DNA of 64,000 nt from Geosiphon pyriformis. Lineage: Eukaryota > Glomeromycota > Glomeromycetes > Archaeosporales > Geosiphonaceae. The position numbers and the translations under genes are program-made. Under the pieces are notes generated by a model, which was given only the letters and a program-made list of their open reading frames with translations, made no database searches and was not told the origin of the DNA. Positions 1 through 11,753 of the stretch are shown here, piece by piece (positions within the stretch are counted from its first letter, which is position 1; each line of letters starts with the position of its first letter). The stretch is taken from positions 79,068 to 143,067 of the forward strand of contig JAAOMT010000516.1 of NCBI GenBank assembly GCA_016748015.1, in the 5' to 3' direction.

Positions 1-623
1 CTAGTTTCAGATGAGTTTAATGACAATGATAATGAATTTGATGATAACTGTAATAAAATATATCATATATTATACAAATAACTTTTTTGTATTTAGATGC
101 ATGTGTAACCGATTATCTAACCAATCTAAGACAAAAATTGAAGCTCAGTTAAGTTCATTTGTTTAACCAATTCTAAGGCCTCCTGCCAAATAAGACCAGT
201 TTACAAATCTGCATTTGAAATTGAATCTCATAAAGAATACATATTCCAGTTATAGGGTACATATTAATAAGATATATTCCAATTTTTTTTTAATCCACTT
301 TTTTTTTTGTAGAGTGCCTTTTATGACATAGTTGAATACTACATTTCACCCAAAATAAAGTACAAGCATCTTCTATCATTTACAAGTTTAAAAAAACCAA
401 TCTCTGTTTTTTGGCTTGTATTGATAATTAGGTCTTGGTGTATCTTATGTGACATAAAATAAACATTATTTGTATGTATACTATTTGATCACATGAATTT
501 TTTTGATGTTTATTAATTCATATTATCTTAAAGGATAACATTTGCCATCATCAACAAGATAAAGATAAAGGTAATAAAGAGAGATAAGTTGTTATATGAT
601 TATTTATTCTATATAATAATAAA
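1..623. other. Intergenic, no gene seen
   Basis: AT-rich sequence with short T and A runs. I see no reading frame of coding quality, no RNA gene and no repeat array. It is the upstream flank of the small gene that starts at 624. Confidence 0.6.
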
Positions 624-1306
624 ATGGCTATGCAAAATTATTTTGTATTTTTAGATTCAAAAAAAACTTTGGTTGTTAGAAAAAAAAAAGTGATTCTTAA
701 TGAACAAATGTCTGACAAGAATGATAAGCTTGATAATTTTCTACTACCAATGAACACTAATAAGATAATTTCTGATAAACAGGTGTTTGATAGAAATGAT
801 GATGATTTTCTATCAAATAACGATGAATGAATTAATATTGAAGAAGATGAAAGTGATACTTTTTTACTGGCCAAGACTCCTTCAAAGAACAAGAAAAAAG
901 GAGTTGCAAAAGAAATGACTATTCTGCTGGCCAAGACTCCTCTAAAGAAAATAAAAAAAGAAGAAACTAATTTGCTGCCAAAGACTCTTCCAAATAACAA
1001 AGAAACAGAAAATACTTTACCGGCCAAGACTCCTCCAAATGATAAGGAAACAGAAGAAACTAATTTGTCATATGTTAATTAATGATTTTTGTTTTATTTG
1101 GGTATTAAGATCTTGTTACTCAGACTCTATTTTGGATCGGACAATTTTGGACATGATCATTGTCCCGATTTTGGATGATGACTTGGCTATTACAACTAGT
1201 GGTCGTAGATCAACTCGCAACAGAAATTCCGAAGAAAAGCGAGAGGAAAAACACTCAAGTTCAGAAAAACCACTAAAAGTTGTTAAAAAGCACCATTATA
1301 ATAAAG
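624..1306 (+). pseudogene. Small KTP-repeat protein gene with one nonsense codon
   Basis: I do not recognise this gene. An ATG at 624 opens a frame that runs to about 1082 except for one TGA at 828-830, after which the same frame continues with clear coding character. The stretch 868-1066 carries four imperfect repeats built on LLAKTPxK, each followed by Lys/Glu-rich spacer. A short intron (about 1067-1109, GT...AG, 43 bp) would join phase-correctly to a second exon ending near 1306 with an Arg/Lys/Ser/Glu-rich tail (SGRRSTRNRNSEEKREEK), suggesting a charged, perhaps nuclear, protein. A GTAAAT donor follows at 1307. The TGA could be a C-to-T change from CGA (inference). Either a pseudogene, a polymorphic null, or an assembly error. 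Confidence 0.4.
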
Positions 1307-1612
1307 GTAAATAATACATGAATCTAACTTTTGAAATGACCTTGTATATTTCTCATTATATATTTATCAATTACAGGTTAATTAACATTTGTTGGACAAA
1401 TTGTGGCCATATTTAGATTATATTTGTACATATTATAAATAATATTTAAATAATATTTGTATGAATTGTAGATAATGTTTGTACAAATTGTAGACATTTT
1501 AATCTAATTTAAGGGCTCATTTTTCTCTACATTTCGTGTATATTTTACGATTGTTTATTGTATAAATTATGAACATCTGGTGAATATTTAATATGAACAT
1601 TTATTGAACCTT
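1307..1612. other. Short intergenic gap
   Basis: AT-rich with repeated 'ttgtagataatgtttgtacaa'-like phrases near 1440-1500 (loosely repeated TTTGTACA/TTGTAGA). A possible last intron of the upstream gene spans 1307-1375 (ends ttacag), followed at once by a stop. Nothing else seen. Confidence 0.4.
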
Positions 1613-1996
1613 TTATGGACAACTTTTTTTACTGGGTCTCTTAGCCTTTGAAGAGTTTGTTTGGAAGTCCAAGAGAGCTTTACTTTTACTACTTGCTTTA
1701 AATCCATTGTCAACCACCACAGGCCTCTTTATCTCTTCCTCAGAATCAGTCTTCATGTTTTCAAACCTGTTAGCATCAGCCAAACTACCACCAAAAGAAG
1801 ACTTGTTCAAAATAAAAACCGCTTGATTACTGGAGTTCTTGATATTTCCATTCATATTCCTTATCTTTTGCGTAAAGACACTACCAACAGGGCCATGGAT
1901 GGCTCCTTTCACTGAATTTTTCATCATCATATTACCGCTAGTATCAGCCGCCAGCTCCAACACAAAGGGGTTTGTTTCTTTTGAAATAATGAAAGA
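1613..1996 (-). CDS. Unassigned Ser/Lys-rich ORF, lacks an ATG
   Basis: An open frame on the minus strand, about 125 codons, ending at 1613. There is no ATG at its 5' side, only GTG/TTG, and an in-frame TGA lies upstream near 2030. It is therefore an exon or the 3' piece of a larger gene. The composition is coding-like, not low complexity: it reads AADTSGNMMMKNSVKG near the start, an acidic TDSEEEIKRP in the middle and a basic Ser/Lys tail (SSKAKRPSKKSCP). Such Ser/Lys-rich tails with acidic patches are common in gag-like or ORF1 proteins of Rhizophagus retroelements, but I cannot assign it. It has no premature stops, unlike the retroelements at the right of the window. Confidence 0.4.
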   Translation of the reverse strand, partial: SFIISKETNPFVLELAADTSGNMMMKNSVKGAIHGPVGSVFTQKIRNMNGNIKNSSNQAVFILNKSSFGGSLADANRFENMKTDSEEEIKRPVVVDNGFKASSKSKALLDFQTNSSKAKRPSKKSCP

Positions 1997-3642
1997 TATA
2001 ACAGAAAAAACAAAAACTTCTTTTCAAAAAATTAATTCTCTTTGGGGAATTTGGGACGTAGGAGAAAAAGAAATTTTTTTAACTTAATATTGTTTTTAAA
2101 AACTTTATCTCTCTGTTTTAATATATGAAATAATAAACTAAAATAAAACGTTTCAATATTATTTTAACTTGGTCTTAGTATAATTTTTCTTATTTTCAAT
2201 TTACAAAATTAATAATTAATCTATTGAATAAATTAAGAAATTATTTAATTGCAAATTATCTTACATATTTTTAATAAATTTTATTCTGTTTTCTTATAAT
2301 TAAACAAATTATCAAAATTATGTACAGGATTTAATCTTTTTAAACATATGCTTTAAAAAACAAAGCACTGTATCGAGCGATTTTTCTATCTACAACTTAT
2401 AAATACTCCTTTTCAAAGTTTATTCTATAGTAAATAACTTGAAAAATATGAAAAAACGTAAAAGCATTTAAAAGTAGCCATTTATGTTCAACTTCTTTCA
2501 TCAAAAACCTTTATCCAAGAGGATTGAAAATTTATAAACAATTAGATGTTTTTTTGTTAATGATATTGGTTTAATACAAGTAGGGAACCATTTAATAATG
2601 CGCAATTTTTTCCCGGCAGAGACACCCTTTTTCTTGAGTGTATCTACCTTTTAATGTTCCTTTTTACTAAAATCTTTCAAGTTGTTATTTAATTAAATAG
2701 TAAATGAAAAATTTTTTTTTGTTATTTTAAGATGGTGTTTATTTGCTTTCATTTATGCATATCGTCATATTTACCAAATAAATAAAAACAAATATGATGT
2801 TTATCTTATGGAGATTCGAGTTTAATCTAAAATCCTATTTCTTTAACTCTGTATTCAAAACAACAAAAATTAAAATACAGTGTATCCCAACTATAGTACA
2901 AATTCTAATTTTTTCATATTTAGCCAAGCTTATTTGAGAAGTTCATTTAGGCTACTATTATTAAGATTCATGTTTTTATTAATAATCAAAAATTTTCCCA
3001 AAAAATTTATAGAGCTTTGAACTTTTTTATTTGTGAAGACTTTGTATAATTATCGCGTAAATATAATTGATTTATTTCCAAAAATAAATAAACAACTTTT
3101 TGTTTTATTCTTTTTCAGATTACTTTTTGTACAGTTTTATGAAATAAAAATTTAAATTATTGAAATGAATAATAATGAATTTAAACCTTCAGATATCAAA
3201 TAATAAAAGTGAAGGTTTCAAAATAAGTGTAAGTTTAAAAATTTGATTAATTCATATTCATTGATTTAGATAATAATAAAAGTGATTGCATGGCCAATTA
3301 ATTTAATTTAGAAATAATATTGTTAATGGTAGTTCTAATTGAATTAACCGAACAATGGTTACCTCAATACCAAGGCATCATCATCATAATATTAAATATT
3401 ACTAAAGATCCAATCTTTTTTCATAAATATGTTTTTTTAAAGGCTATTATGATATGGTATATTGTAAATAAAAAAATAGAAATTGACAGCTAACTCCTAA
3501 AGCTCTTTTATTAAATTATATCTTGTTAATTTATAGGATTTTTGAGACCAAAGGGTTCATCTTGGGTAGTAATAAATATAACTAAAATTTAAAAAAAACC
3601 GAAAATTCGGCTATTTAAATATTTCATGCTTTTCAAATATAG
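1997..3642. other. Intergenic AT-rich DNA
   Basis: About 1.6 kb without a supported gene. Many short A/T runs and no tandem array of note. A possible 3' splice site (caaatatag) closes the interval at about 3642. Confidence 0.5.
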
Positions 3643-3783
3643 GCCTTGATCTCTTTGGCAAAATATTTGAGGGGACTAAAAATAATGGTGGGAATTTTAA
3701 AGACTCAGAATTAATTGATCAATTGATAAACTGCGGATTAACACCTCTGGATAAGTATCAGACCACGTGTGAATACCTTACAT
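3643..3783 (+). CDS. Exon-like fragment upstream of the BTB gene
   Basis: Directly after a consensus acceptor (ttcaaatatag) a 47-codon frame is open to a TAA at about 3783. Its residues look coding rather than random: LDLFGKIFEGTKNNGG, then DSELIDQLINCGLTPLDKYQ. I found no upstream exon that joins in frame, and the frame stops 40 bp before the BTB start codon. It may be the last exon of an otherwise decayed gene. Product unknown. Confidence 0.3.
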
Positions 3784-3825
3784 AAGGAAAAAAAATTCAT
3801 TCCCAAGATATATCAAAAGCTACTA

Positions 3826-5350
3826 ATGTCATCCGAACAACACTTTAACGCTTTATCCAATGATTTCGGGGATCTATTTGACTGTCAAAAGTTCTCTGAT
3901 GTTAGAATTATAGTTGACGAAGCACCTAATATCAGAAATTTTCATGCTCATTCTCAAATTTTAGCAGCAAGATCACCATATTTTGCTGTAGCGCTCTCTA
4001 GTAATTGGGTTAAAAGGGAAAATAATACCATTATATTCACTAATCCTAATATTTCACCTAAAATTTTTGAAATAACTCTCAGGTAAGGGATATGTTTGCT
4101 TCAAAGTATTTTGGCCGACATAAATTTAAATATTTTTATTTTCCTGCATAGATATATTTATTACGGCGAGATTTCCCTTAACGAAGATGGAGCACCTATT
4201 ATTTTAGAATTACTTATCGCCGCTGACGAGCTTATCCTAGAAAATATTATTGATCCTCTTGAAGACTATTTGATTGGACATCATTTAAAAGAGCTACAAG
4301 AAAATTTCGTCACTTGGCAGAAAACTTCATTTATGCATGATTCTTTCAAAAATTTACAGATTTTATGCACAGTAATAATGGCCAACAATCCAGCTATAGC
4401 CTTCAACTCGCAAGATTTTACCTCTCTTAGTTGAAAATGCTCTTTCTCAATTTTAACCCGGGATAATCTAAATATAGAAGAATCGAGGATATGGGAAAAG
4501 ATCGTGGAGTGGGGAGTTGCTAAATTGGATGACAATATTCAGACGAAAAAAGTTCTTGACTGGACGGATGAAAACTTTAACGCCTTTAAGGAATCCATTT
4601 TAAGACTACTACCTTTAATCCGCTTCTTTAACATATCTTCAGTTGACTATTATTACAAAGTAATACCATTTGCAAGAATCTTACCTGGAACTTTATATGA
4701 AGATCTTTTACATTATTATCTCGTATTGGGTAGTCATCAAGAGTCTGTAGACGCTCAGCCATTACGATCAAATTATCATTCAAAGCTTCTTCAATCGCAT
4801 AATATAAAACAGCTTGATCATTGGATTCAAGGCAAAGACGAAAATACTCCTTTTGAAGATCAACTTGGAAATGATTTTAAATTGTTACTTCGAGGCAGTC
4901 GAAACGGATTCACTCCAGCCGATTTTCATCGATTATGTGATAATAAAGGAGCAACAGTAAGCGTGATCAAAGTGAAAGGAACTGGTCATTTAATTGGCGG
5001 CTATAACCCACAATCCTGGCACTCTCGGGGTGGAAGATCAGATGGAGAAGGAAGTTTTATTTTTTCCCTTGGAGACGGCAAAGCTAAAAATGCTAAAATT
5101 TAGTAAATTTCTTCATGGATGTGGACCTTATGGTGGATCAAGACCTAATTTTGGAGAGAACAGGATTCGATTGTATGTAAGTCTTCTATTTTGTGGCAAT
5201 GATTTTAGAAAAAAGCCAGGGTGCTCTTGTCAAAATACAAGAGATTATGAGCATGCTATAATGTCTGGATCAGAAAATCAATGGATAAATTTCTTTGTTG
5301 AGGAGTATGAAGTTTTTCAAATCATAAAAAATAAATTCGCTTTTATTTAA
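3826..5350 (+). pseudogene. BTB/POZ - BACK - TLDc protein, broken copy
   Basis: The ATG at 3826 starts a BTB/POZ domain (DCQKFSDVRIIVDE, HAHSQILAARSPYFAVAL). Exon 1 ends at 4082. A 69-bp intron (GTAAGG...CATAG, 4083-4151) leads to exon 2, which opens with the rest of BTB (YIYYGEISLNE), then a BACK-like helical region and a TLDc domain starting near 4860 (FKLLLRGSRNGFTPADFHRLCDNKGATV) and ending FFVEEYEVFQIIKN. BTB-TLDc proteins are a strongly expanded family in Rhizophagus, usually regarded as ubiquitin-ligase adaptors or signalling proteins. The copy is damaged. An extra base near 4428 creates a TGA at 4432-4434, a missing base near 4450 restores the frame, and a further frameshift near 5098 puts the TLDc C-terminus (KKPGCSCQNTRDYEHAIM) in another frame. 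An in-frame 48-nt GT...AG segment (4430-4477) could be spliced out and would hide the first lesion, but it removes conserved BACK residues. Confidence 0.75.
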
Positions 5351-6318
5351 TTTGATTATACATTTTCTGAAGGTCATGCTACCTATCTTGAAAATCTTTA
5401 GTGGCAGAATATTCTACAGCCTATTATTATAAGCCCCATAATAAAGTTAAAAGAATAACTTTTAAATATCAAAAAACTTTAGAATTAACTTTTTTTGAAG
5501 AAATTTGATTTAAGTTCGACTTATAATTTATACCATTTTTAAAAGCAAGAGCATGGATAATATGTTAGATTATGAAAATCATAATATGCATACAGAAATA
5601 GATGTCATCGTTAAAGGCTTGTTGTCATTTTATTAAGGGTTTGTCAAACACAATTAAAATGGTAAATTATTCACATCCAAGATTTTCATTATTATTTATT
5701 TAAGAGGTGAATTATTCAATTAACCAGAAGCCATAACTATAAAAAAAGACTGTCGTTCTTTCGATAACAAAAGTGGGATTTTGAGGATTGGAAAGCTACC
5801 AAAAGTTATTAAATCGTTCAGCTCCAATAAATTAATCTATCTTTAATAAATTGCCAAGATTTAATGAACAGATGAACGAATGCAAGTGGTGAAATATTTT
5901 GTCACCCAGGTTAGACGTGTAATGCAGAACAAAGAAATAACTCTTGTTGATATACATGATTTTGGTATTGGGAAGTAATTTTAATATCTTCTTTAGTGAT
6001 TTTATAGAGAACAGGTTAAACTTTTGTGGTTAATCTCCCGACTCACATTTTTATCTTCAATCATTTTAATTTTTAATTTTTTTTTTTCAGGTGTTATGAT
6101 GACTTTTGAGAACCACTGTACTTCTTGAGTTTTTAATAACAAATTATTCTATTAAGACTACTAAAATTTTAAGGTTGCAAACTATATTGAAATGATTCTT
6201 ATTATTATAGTTATAATTAATATTTCAATTGATGTTAAGTAAATGGAAAACTCGAATAAACCTAAAATTGACGTCTTTTTTATTATACATGAATTTTACC
6301 TAAACTAAAGTGGAATAT
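5351..6318. other. Intergenic with one coding-like shard
   Basis: Mostly AT-rich noncoding DNA. At 5880-5978 (plus) a 32-codon frame from ATG reads MQVVKYFVTQVRRVMQNKEI then VDIHDFGIGK and stop. The composition looks like real protein, but it has no recognisable family and no partner exon. Probably a relic. Confidence 0.35.
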
Positions 6319-8802
6319 TTATAAAAGGCTATCATCACTGACATCACCCACTTCTTGACCGATATTGTTTAACCCAGTGGAATCATCGAGAGAACTCGCT
6401 TGTTCAAACACATTACCATTTGACTGGTTAGGATCATTTAACTGAGTGGGATCATTGAGAGAACTCGCTTGTTCAAACATATTATCGTTTAACTGGGTAG
6501 CATCGCTGACATCACTCGCTTGTTGAACTGTACTACCGTCTAACTGAGTGGGGTCATTGAGTGAACTCGCTTGTTCAAACATATTATCGTTTAACTGGGT
6601 AGCATCGCTGACATCACTTGCTTGTTGAACTGTACTATCGTCTAAATTAGTGGGGTCATTGAGAGAACTCGCTTGTTCAAACATATTATCGTTTAACTGG
6701 GTAGTATCACTGAAATCACTCGCTTCTTGAACCATACTATCGTTATTTGAATCATCGGTAACATCAGCTGAAGCGATTTGTGGGGAATTGTTACTGGCAT
6801 TCGCAGTTTGTTTACACTTTGATTTGTTGATTGGCATATCCATCCATTTATTATTATCCAAATTCTTGGTTCCAAGCGCCTCTTTATCTCTAGCACTACA
6901 GTTCTACACAATGCAATTAATAAATTTTCAGAATAATCGTATTGTTCAAAGATTTTTATGACTAATCAAGAATTTATAGAACAAAACATACGGGATTTAC
7001 TGTGGGAAGACCCTTTTGACCTGGAGGGGGCCAGGAACACCGGTAAAGCTGTTTACCACCACCCATATCCAACTTATTAAACCCGTTAGCTTTTTCTCCA
7101 TTAAAATATTCTTCAAGAATAGGCACATATCCATGTTCAGGTCCGGGAGATTGAGTTATACGAAAGTTTGGTTTGGTGAAACGAAATATTTTGCCCGGAA
7201 ACAGCAAACTGACCAGTGTAGAACCATGCCAGTTAAGGAAATTTGGCGATCCGAACATGTATACAGCATGGATAACCTCTGGTCCAAAGATTTTGATGAA
7301 TTCCATAGCTGCTAAAGCAGCATAAACTAGATTTACCGATGTAAAAGAATTAGAGACCATGAAAATAAAAAATCGAAGATGGAGAATATTTGCAAATCTT
7401 TCTAAATTTTTACCCACCACCAGCTTTTCCACTTCCGATAAATGTAAATAATGGTGAACCTACAGTACTTTGTACCATACATTTTGCCGAGGCGGCTACT
7501 TTTGGCAAGAAACCTCGAAGTTCGTCTGACCACCCGGCATCAACTTTAGCATTTGGTAAACTTGCAGCTATCTGGTCACCTTGAGGATAGCTTTTCCCAA
7601 AGTTCGGCCTGAGAGGCACTAGATCATTACGCCTTCCATTCCAATCAGGTTCCTTTGACGAAAAATCGACGGTAAAATCTCGATCTCCTGTTTTCCGAAC
7701 TCTTGCTTTAAAATTTCATAGAAAATTTTTGGTCACAATCAGTAAATTACATTAGCAGAGCAGATGAGTATCAGAGAAAAAATAGAGTTATAAATTTTCA
7801 ATTTTTACCAGCATTTCCATTTTTATGATTCAAACATTGATTATTAGGAGGAATACATTGAGATTCTTCTAATTCATAAGCGACTTGAATAAATTTTTTA
7901 ATATCATTATCATTATTATTTATTAAGAGCATTCCATCCTTGTCTGTTCCAGCTGGAGGAGTTGCATAAGGATTTAGTGGCATATCACCCGGTGGATCAG
8001 ATAGCTTGCCACCACCTATAGATGGCAGAAAAGGGATACCTGGGGCTACTTTTTGGATTAATGGAGCGGCTTCTTCTATTACTAATGGAACGGCTTCTAG
8101 TATTGGCTCCAAAAAAGCCACTTTTTGTTCAGGTTTTGAGTCGGCCAGTTGGTTTGAAGAAGTGGTTGGTTCATCGGTAGCAATATTTGAGGTATCAATA
8201 GAGGAAAGTTTAGCATTTTCTTGGTTACCCGATTGGAGAGTGGAGAAATTGTCAGCTATATTAGAATTACTACTAAGATTGTCTAAACTGATTGATTCTG
8301 GGTTTTCTTGGCCACCCGATGGGATAGTGGAGAAATTGTCAGCTATATCAGAATTACTACTAAGATTGTCTAAACTGATTGGTTCTGGGTTTTCTTGGCC
8401 ACCTGATGGGATAGTGGAGAAATTGTCAGCTATATTAGAATTACTACTAAGATTGTCTAAACTGATTGGTTCTGGGTTTTCTTGGCCACCTGATGGGATA
8501 GTGGAGAAATTGTCAGCTATATCAGAATTACTACTAAGATTGTCTAAACTGGTTGATTCTGAGTTAAATGAATTGTTCAAGCTATCTGTTTCTGGAATAG
8601 GATTTCTCTTTATAATAATAATATTATTCTTCTTGTTTAACGGTGAAGCATGAGCAAAAAAACTCATGCATAATGTCAACAAAATTATTATTGCCAAAAT
8701 TTTTGATAAAATATCCCGCAAGGAGAATTTATTTAAAGGTGATTTGTTAGTTGTTGCTATTGATTTTCTATTTAGTGACTCAGATTGATCGGATGGACAC
8801 AT
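6319..8802 (-). CDS. Lipase-like gene A: secreted, repeat-flanked class-3 lipase-like protein without catalytic Ser
   Basis: Four exons on the minus strand: 8802-7809, 7705-7418, 7326-6992, 6903-6319, giving 733 residues; all junctions keep frame. The ATG at 8802 precedes a hydrophobic segment (residues 31-50) ending AHA|SP, a signal peptide or signal anchor. Residues about 80-200 hold four 29-residue Ser/Asp/Asn-rich repeats. Residues about 295-539 are the class-3 lipase-like fold. Its nucleophile elbow reads GSGKAG (422-427), where GHSLGG is canonical, so the Ser is Gly. This depends on a GTGGGT donor at 7417. The Asp position also looks lost (TKPNFRITQ); a His remains in PEHGYVPILEEYF. A GTATGT intron joins NP to NCSARDKEAL, then 34-residue repeats fill the C-terminus. 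An inactive relative of the other three lipase-like genes here, probably extracellular; role unknown. Confidence 0.7.
6375..6720 (-). repeat. 34-residue (102 bp) coding tandem repeat, gene A C-terminus
   Basis: About 3.3 near-identical 102-bp units inside exon 4 of gene A. Starts of the phrase gttcaaaca lie at 6471, 6573 and 6675, exactly 102 bp apart. Each unit encodes FEQASSLNDPTQL followed by DxSTVQQASDVSDATQLNDN, acidic and Ser-rich. The high nucleotide identity implies recent expansion or homogenisation. Confidence 0.85.
8225..8560 (-). repeat. 29-residue (87 bp) coding tandem repeat, gene A N-terminus
   Basis: Four 87-bp units (phrase gtcagctatat at 8251, 8338, 8425, 8512) encoding SLDNLSSNSxIADNFST. 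Units alternate between T and C at one site, giving Asn/Asp/Asn/Asp, so the array looks like a duplicated dimer of 174 bp. The antisense strand is also open (8006-8653) only because of the repeat composition. Confidence 0.85.
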
Positions 8803-11472
8803 TTTTAGGTATAAAAATTTATGATGATGAAAATCGAAACTTTTCCCAGCGTGTGTGTGAGCCCATTTGTATGCCTTTTATAAAATATTCGACATTCTCC
8901 CTCATTAATACTTTTTTAATGTATGATCGATTTCCGTTTTGTCAACGCTATTTTAAGAATTTTCGGATATAAAATAAATAATAGAATAGTTTACTTTTAA
9001 TTTTAACTAGATTGTTAAAAAATTCAATAAAATCCCTTTAACTTTGACCGAATCTCAAAGAAAAATATATATACAAATTGGAAAAAATTCAAAATTCTTT
9101 ATGTCTGAAAAAGTAGATATTCGGAAAAATTGAAAATTATCGCTTATCACGGAAAATTGTGACGATGATGAATTTTGAAGTTCGGCAAAAAGGTTTTTAT
9201 CTATTTCTTTGAAAATTGTCCGTTTTTTTCAGAATAAAATTATTATTATATAATGATTGAAAGTAGAATTTCACATGGACGCTTTCAAATTTCGGAAGGA
9301 ACTCATATTTAACTAAGATTGATCCATTAATAAAAAAGGGAAAACTAAAATTTTCCAAGATTTGTTTTACATAATTTAAAAATTAATAGATATAGTTGTC
9401 AAAAAGTCTTTGAATGAATATGTCTTTCCGTTCGGAAAAAGTTGAAGTGAAAATGGGTTCCAAGAAATCTTTGAAAGAATACGTTTCTAAATCTTGGCAA
9501 GATAAAAAGTTCCCAGATGAAATAAATCACACTTCATAAAATAGATTAATCTTTCATGCCTTTATTTAGGAATTATTTTTGAAAATCATAGTTTTCCAGT
9601 AGAAAGTGAAAAAATTTGACCAAATAATTATTTCAACTTTACTTGTTGGTTATAAGAACGTGCCTGTAAATTAAGTACTTTTATACTCATATAAATTCCA
9701 ATAATATCTTTTAAAAATTTTAAAAGTTTTGTGAAATTAATTCTTAAAGAAGCTTTAAATTTATTAATTTAAAAATTATTTCTTAATAAAAGTACACAAA
9801 ATCTTTAAAAGAAATTTGAATATTCATATTTTTTTTTTTAGCTAATTTTTTTTACAAATAATTTATAGTAAAAATGTTTTGAAAAATATTTCTTTTCTCT
9901 TGATAGCTTAAATTCATTAATTTAAAATAATTTTTAGAAAAAAAATCTTTTCTATTTGTTGAATTAATAAAGTTTAGCATTTTTAGCATTTTATTTTATT
10001 TTATAAATAAGACAATTTAATTAAATTAATATTTGAATATTTACTAAAGGTACTTTTAAATATTTTTAGTTTTAATTAATTTTTATGTAATTGAAATTAT
10101 TTTTTTTAAAAAAATAGATAACAAACTTGAAATCTTTTACAAAGACTTATTTGATTGACTTTAAATAATTCAAATATTTAAGCTAACTCATAAAATTTAT
10201 ATGACCTGAAATTAACAATTTTTTTTAATTTTTGATATCTTGTTTAAATTTTTTTTCTTTGGTTATGATAGCTATTGAGAGTCTAATTGCAATACAAAAT
10301 ATTTGGTTTTTAAGACAGAAAGAAAAGAAAAGAAAAGAAAAGAAAAGGAAAGGAATAATTACCTTAATGGTAGTGACAATGTTCTTTGAAATAAAAACGA
10401 CATTTCAAACCCTTTTAACTTTTAATTAAAATTTAGCAACACATTTAACAGCAACAGCTAATTTTCACGTAAAAAAGATTTCTTTGTAGAAAATCTTTAT
10501 CAAGGATGTTTTATCCATCCTGAAAATACCTAGAGAAACCAAAGACTTGTAATATAATTTGAATTTGAAATTAATTAACTGCGCTTTTCTCTCATCAAAG
10601 TACTTAAAATGGGTTTTTAGGTAAAAAAATGATTTTCACACGGGTAACATTCTTCCTGACAATTACCAATTTTGGCTTATCATTTACAATTATTTGGTAT
10701 CTTGACAAATATCGTATCACAGTTTATCCTTATAAGATTGTGAATAAAATTGGTTCCTAGTCTTGAAAACAAATTTATATAGAGGTGATGATAAGCAAAT
10801 TAATTAATTAGAGTCAAAGTGAGAAATTGATAGGAAAGAAAGTTATAGATATTAAGATGAAATTTTTCAGTTGATTTTGACAAATCACCAAATACAACCA
10901 ATCCCAATATAGTTGCTTAGCTATCTGTGGTTAGCTGGAATTACCCGATATTTTGAAAAATATTCTTCACTTAATGCCGAACGTAATTGACCTGGAGTTT
11001 GTGATGATTTTTATGTAGTTGAATTTTAAAAGATTGGATTGATCAAAGTTCTCTAAATTTTTTTTCAAAAAAAAAACCAGTGTAATAACTAAGGGTTTAT
11101 GTTGAAATGTTAGATTGGTTCTTTTAAGTCAATATTTATTTTTCTTATTTGGAAAAAGAAATAAATAGTAAATAGTCAATAGAATCAATAATTATAACAA
11201 AGACTGAAAAGAGAACGCATAGGTAGGTAGGTATAGGATATTAGTCACATTTAGAAGGATCAAAGCTATCTGAGATAGGGATCAGTACTTCTTAGCTACT
11301 AAGTAGGTAGGTAGGTAGGTAGGTAGTTTAACTAAAAATTTATATTTTAACTTTTTGCTAAAAGATCATTAGATAATTTCGAATTATTAAATACCAAAAT
11401 AAAATTCAAGGTTTATATTTTTCCTTATTTCTTAAGCGAAAATTTCAATTTTTTTCTTCAATATTAATGTGG

Positions 11473-11513
<41 letters not shown>

Positions 11514-11753
11514 GTAAAGCCAAAAACTAAAAACGAAAATTAGAAATTAATTTAATTATGATCCATAAATATTTACAAAATTATGGGTTTTTAAATAGGT
11601 AAAGATGTTTTTGGTGAGTCAATAAATTTTTTAGGTGAGAAACTGTTTTTTCCCTTTTTCTTTTTGGGCTAATCTCTGAAAATAGTTAAAAAAATTAAAA
11701 TTCAAAAATCAAACTAAAAAGACGAGAAACTTATTTTTCATTAAAACGAAATT
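8803..11753. other. Intergenic with microsatellites
   Basis: About 3 kb without a supported gene. It holds an (AAAGA)n tract at 10317-10353, (TAGG)n tracts at 11221-11234 and 11301-11326, and a perfect (GAT)13 array at 11474-11513. I see no gene or RNA in the rest. Confidence 0.6.
11474..11513 (+). repeat. (GAT)13 microsatellite
   Basis: Uninterrupted GAT triplets about 240 bp upstream of the start of gene B. Similar GAT arrays lie upstream of the bZIP gene (34262-34313) and at 28311-28338. Confidence 0.95.

Noticed and set aside
8006-8653. Open frame of 215 codons on the plus strand
   Set aside because: It is antisense to the 29-residue repeat of gene A and stays open only because the repeat has no complementary stops. 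It has no signal or domain of its own.
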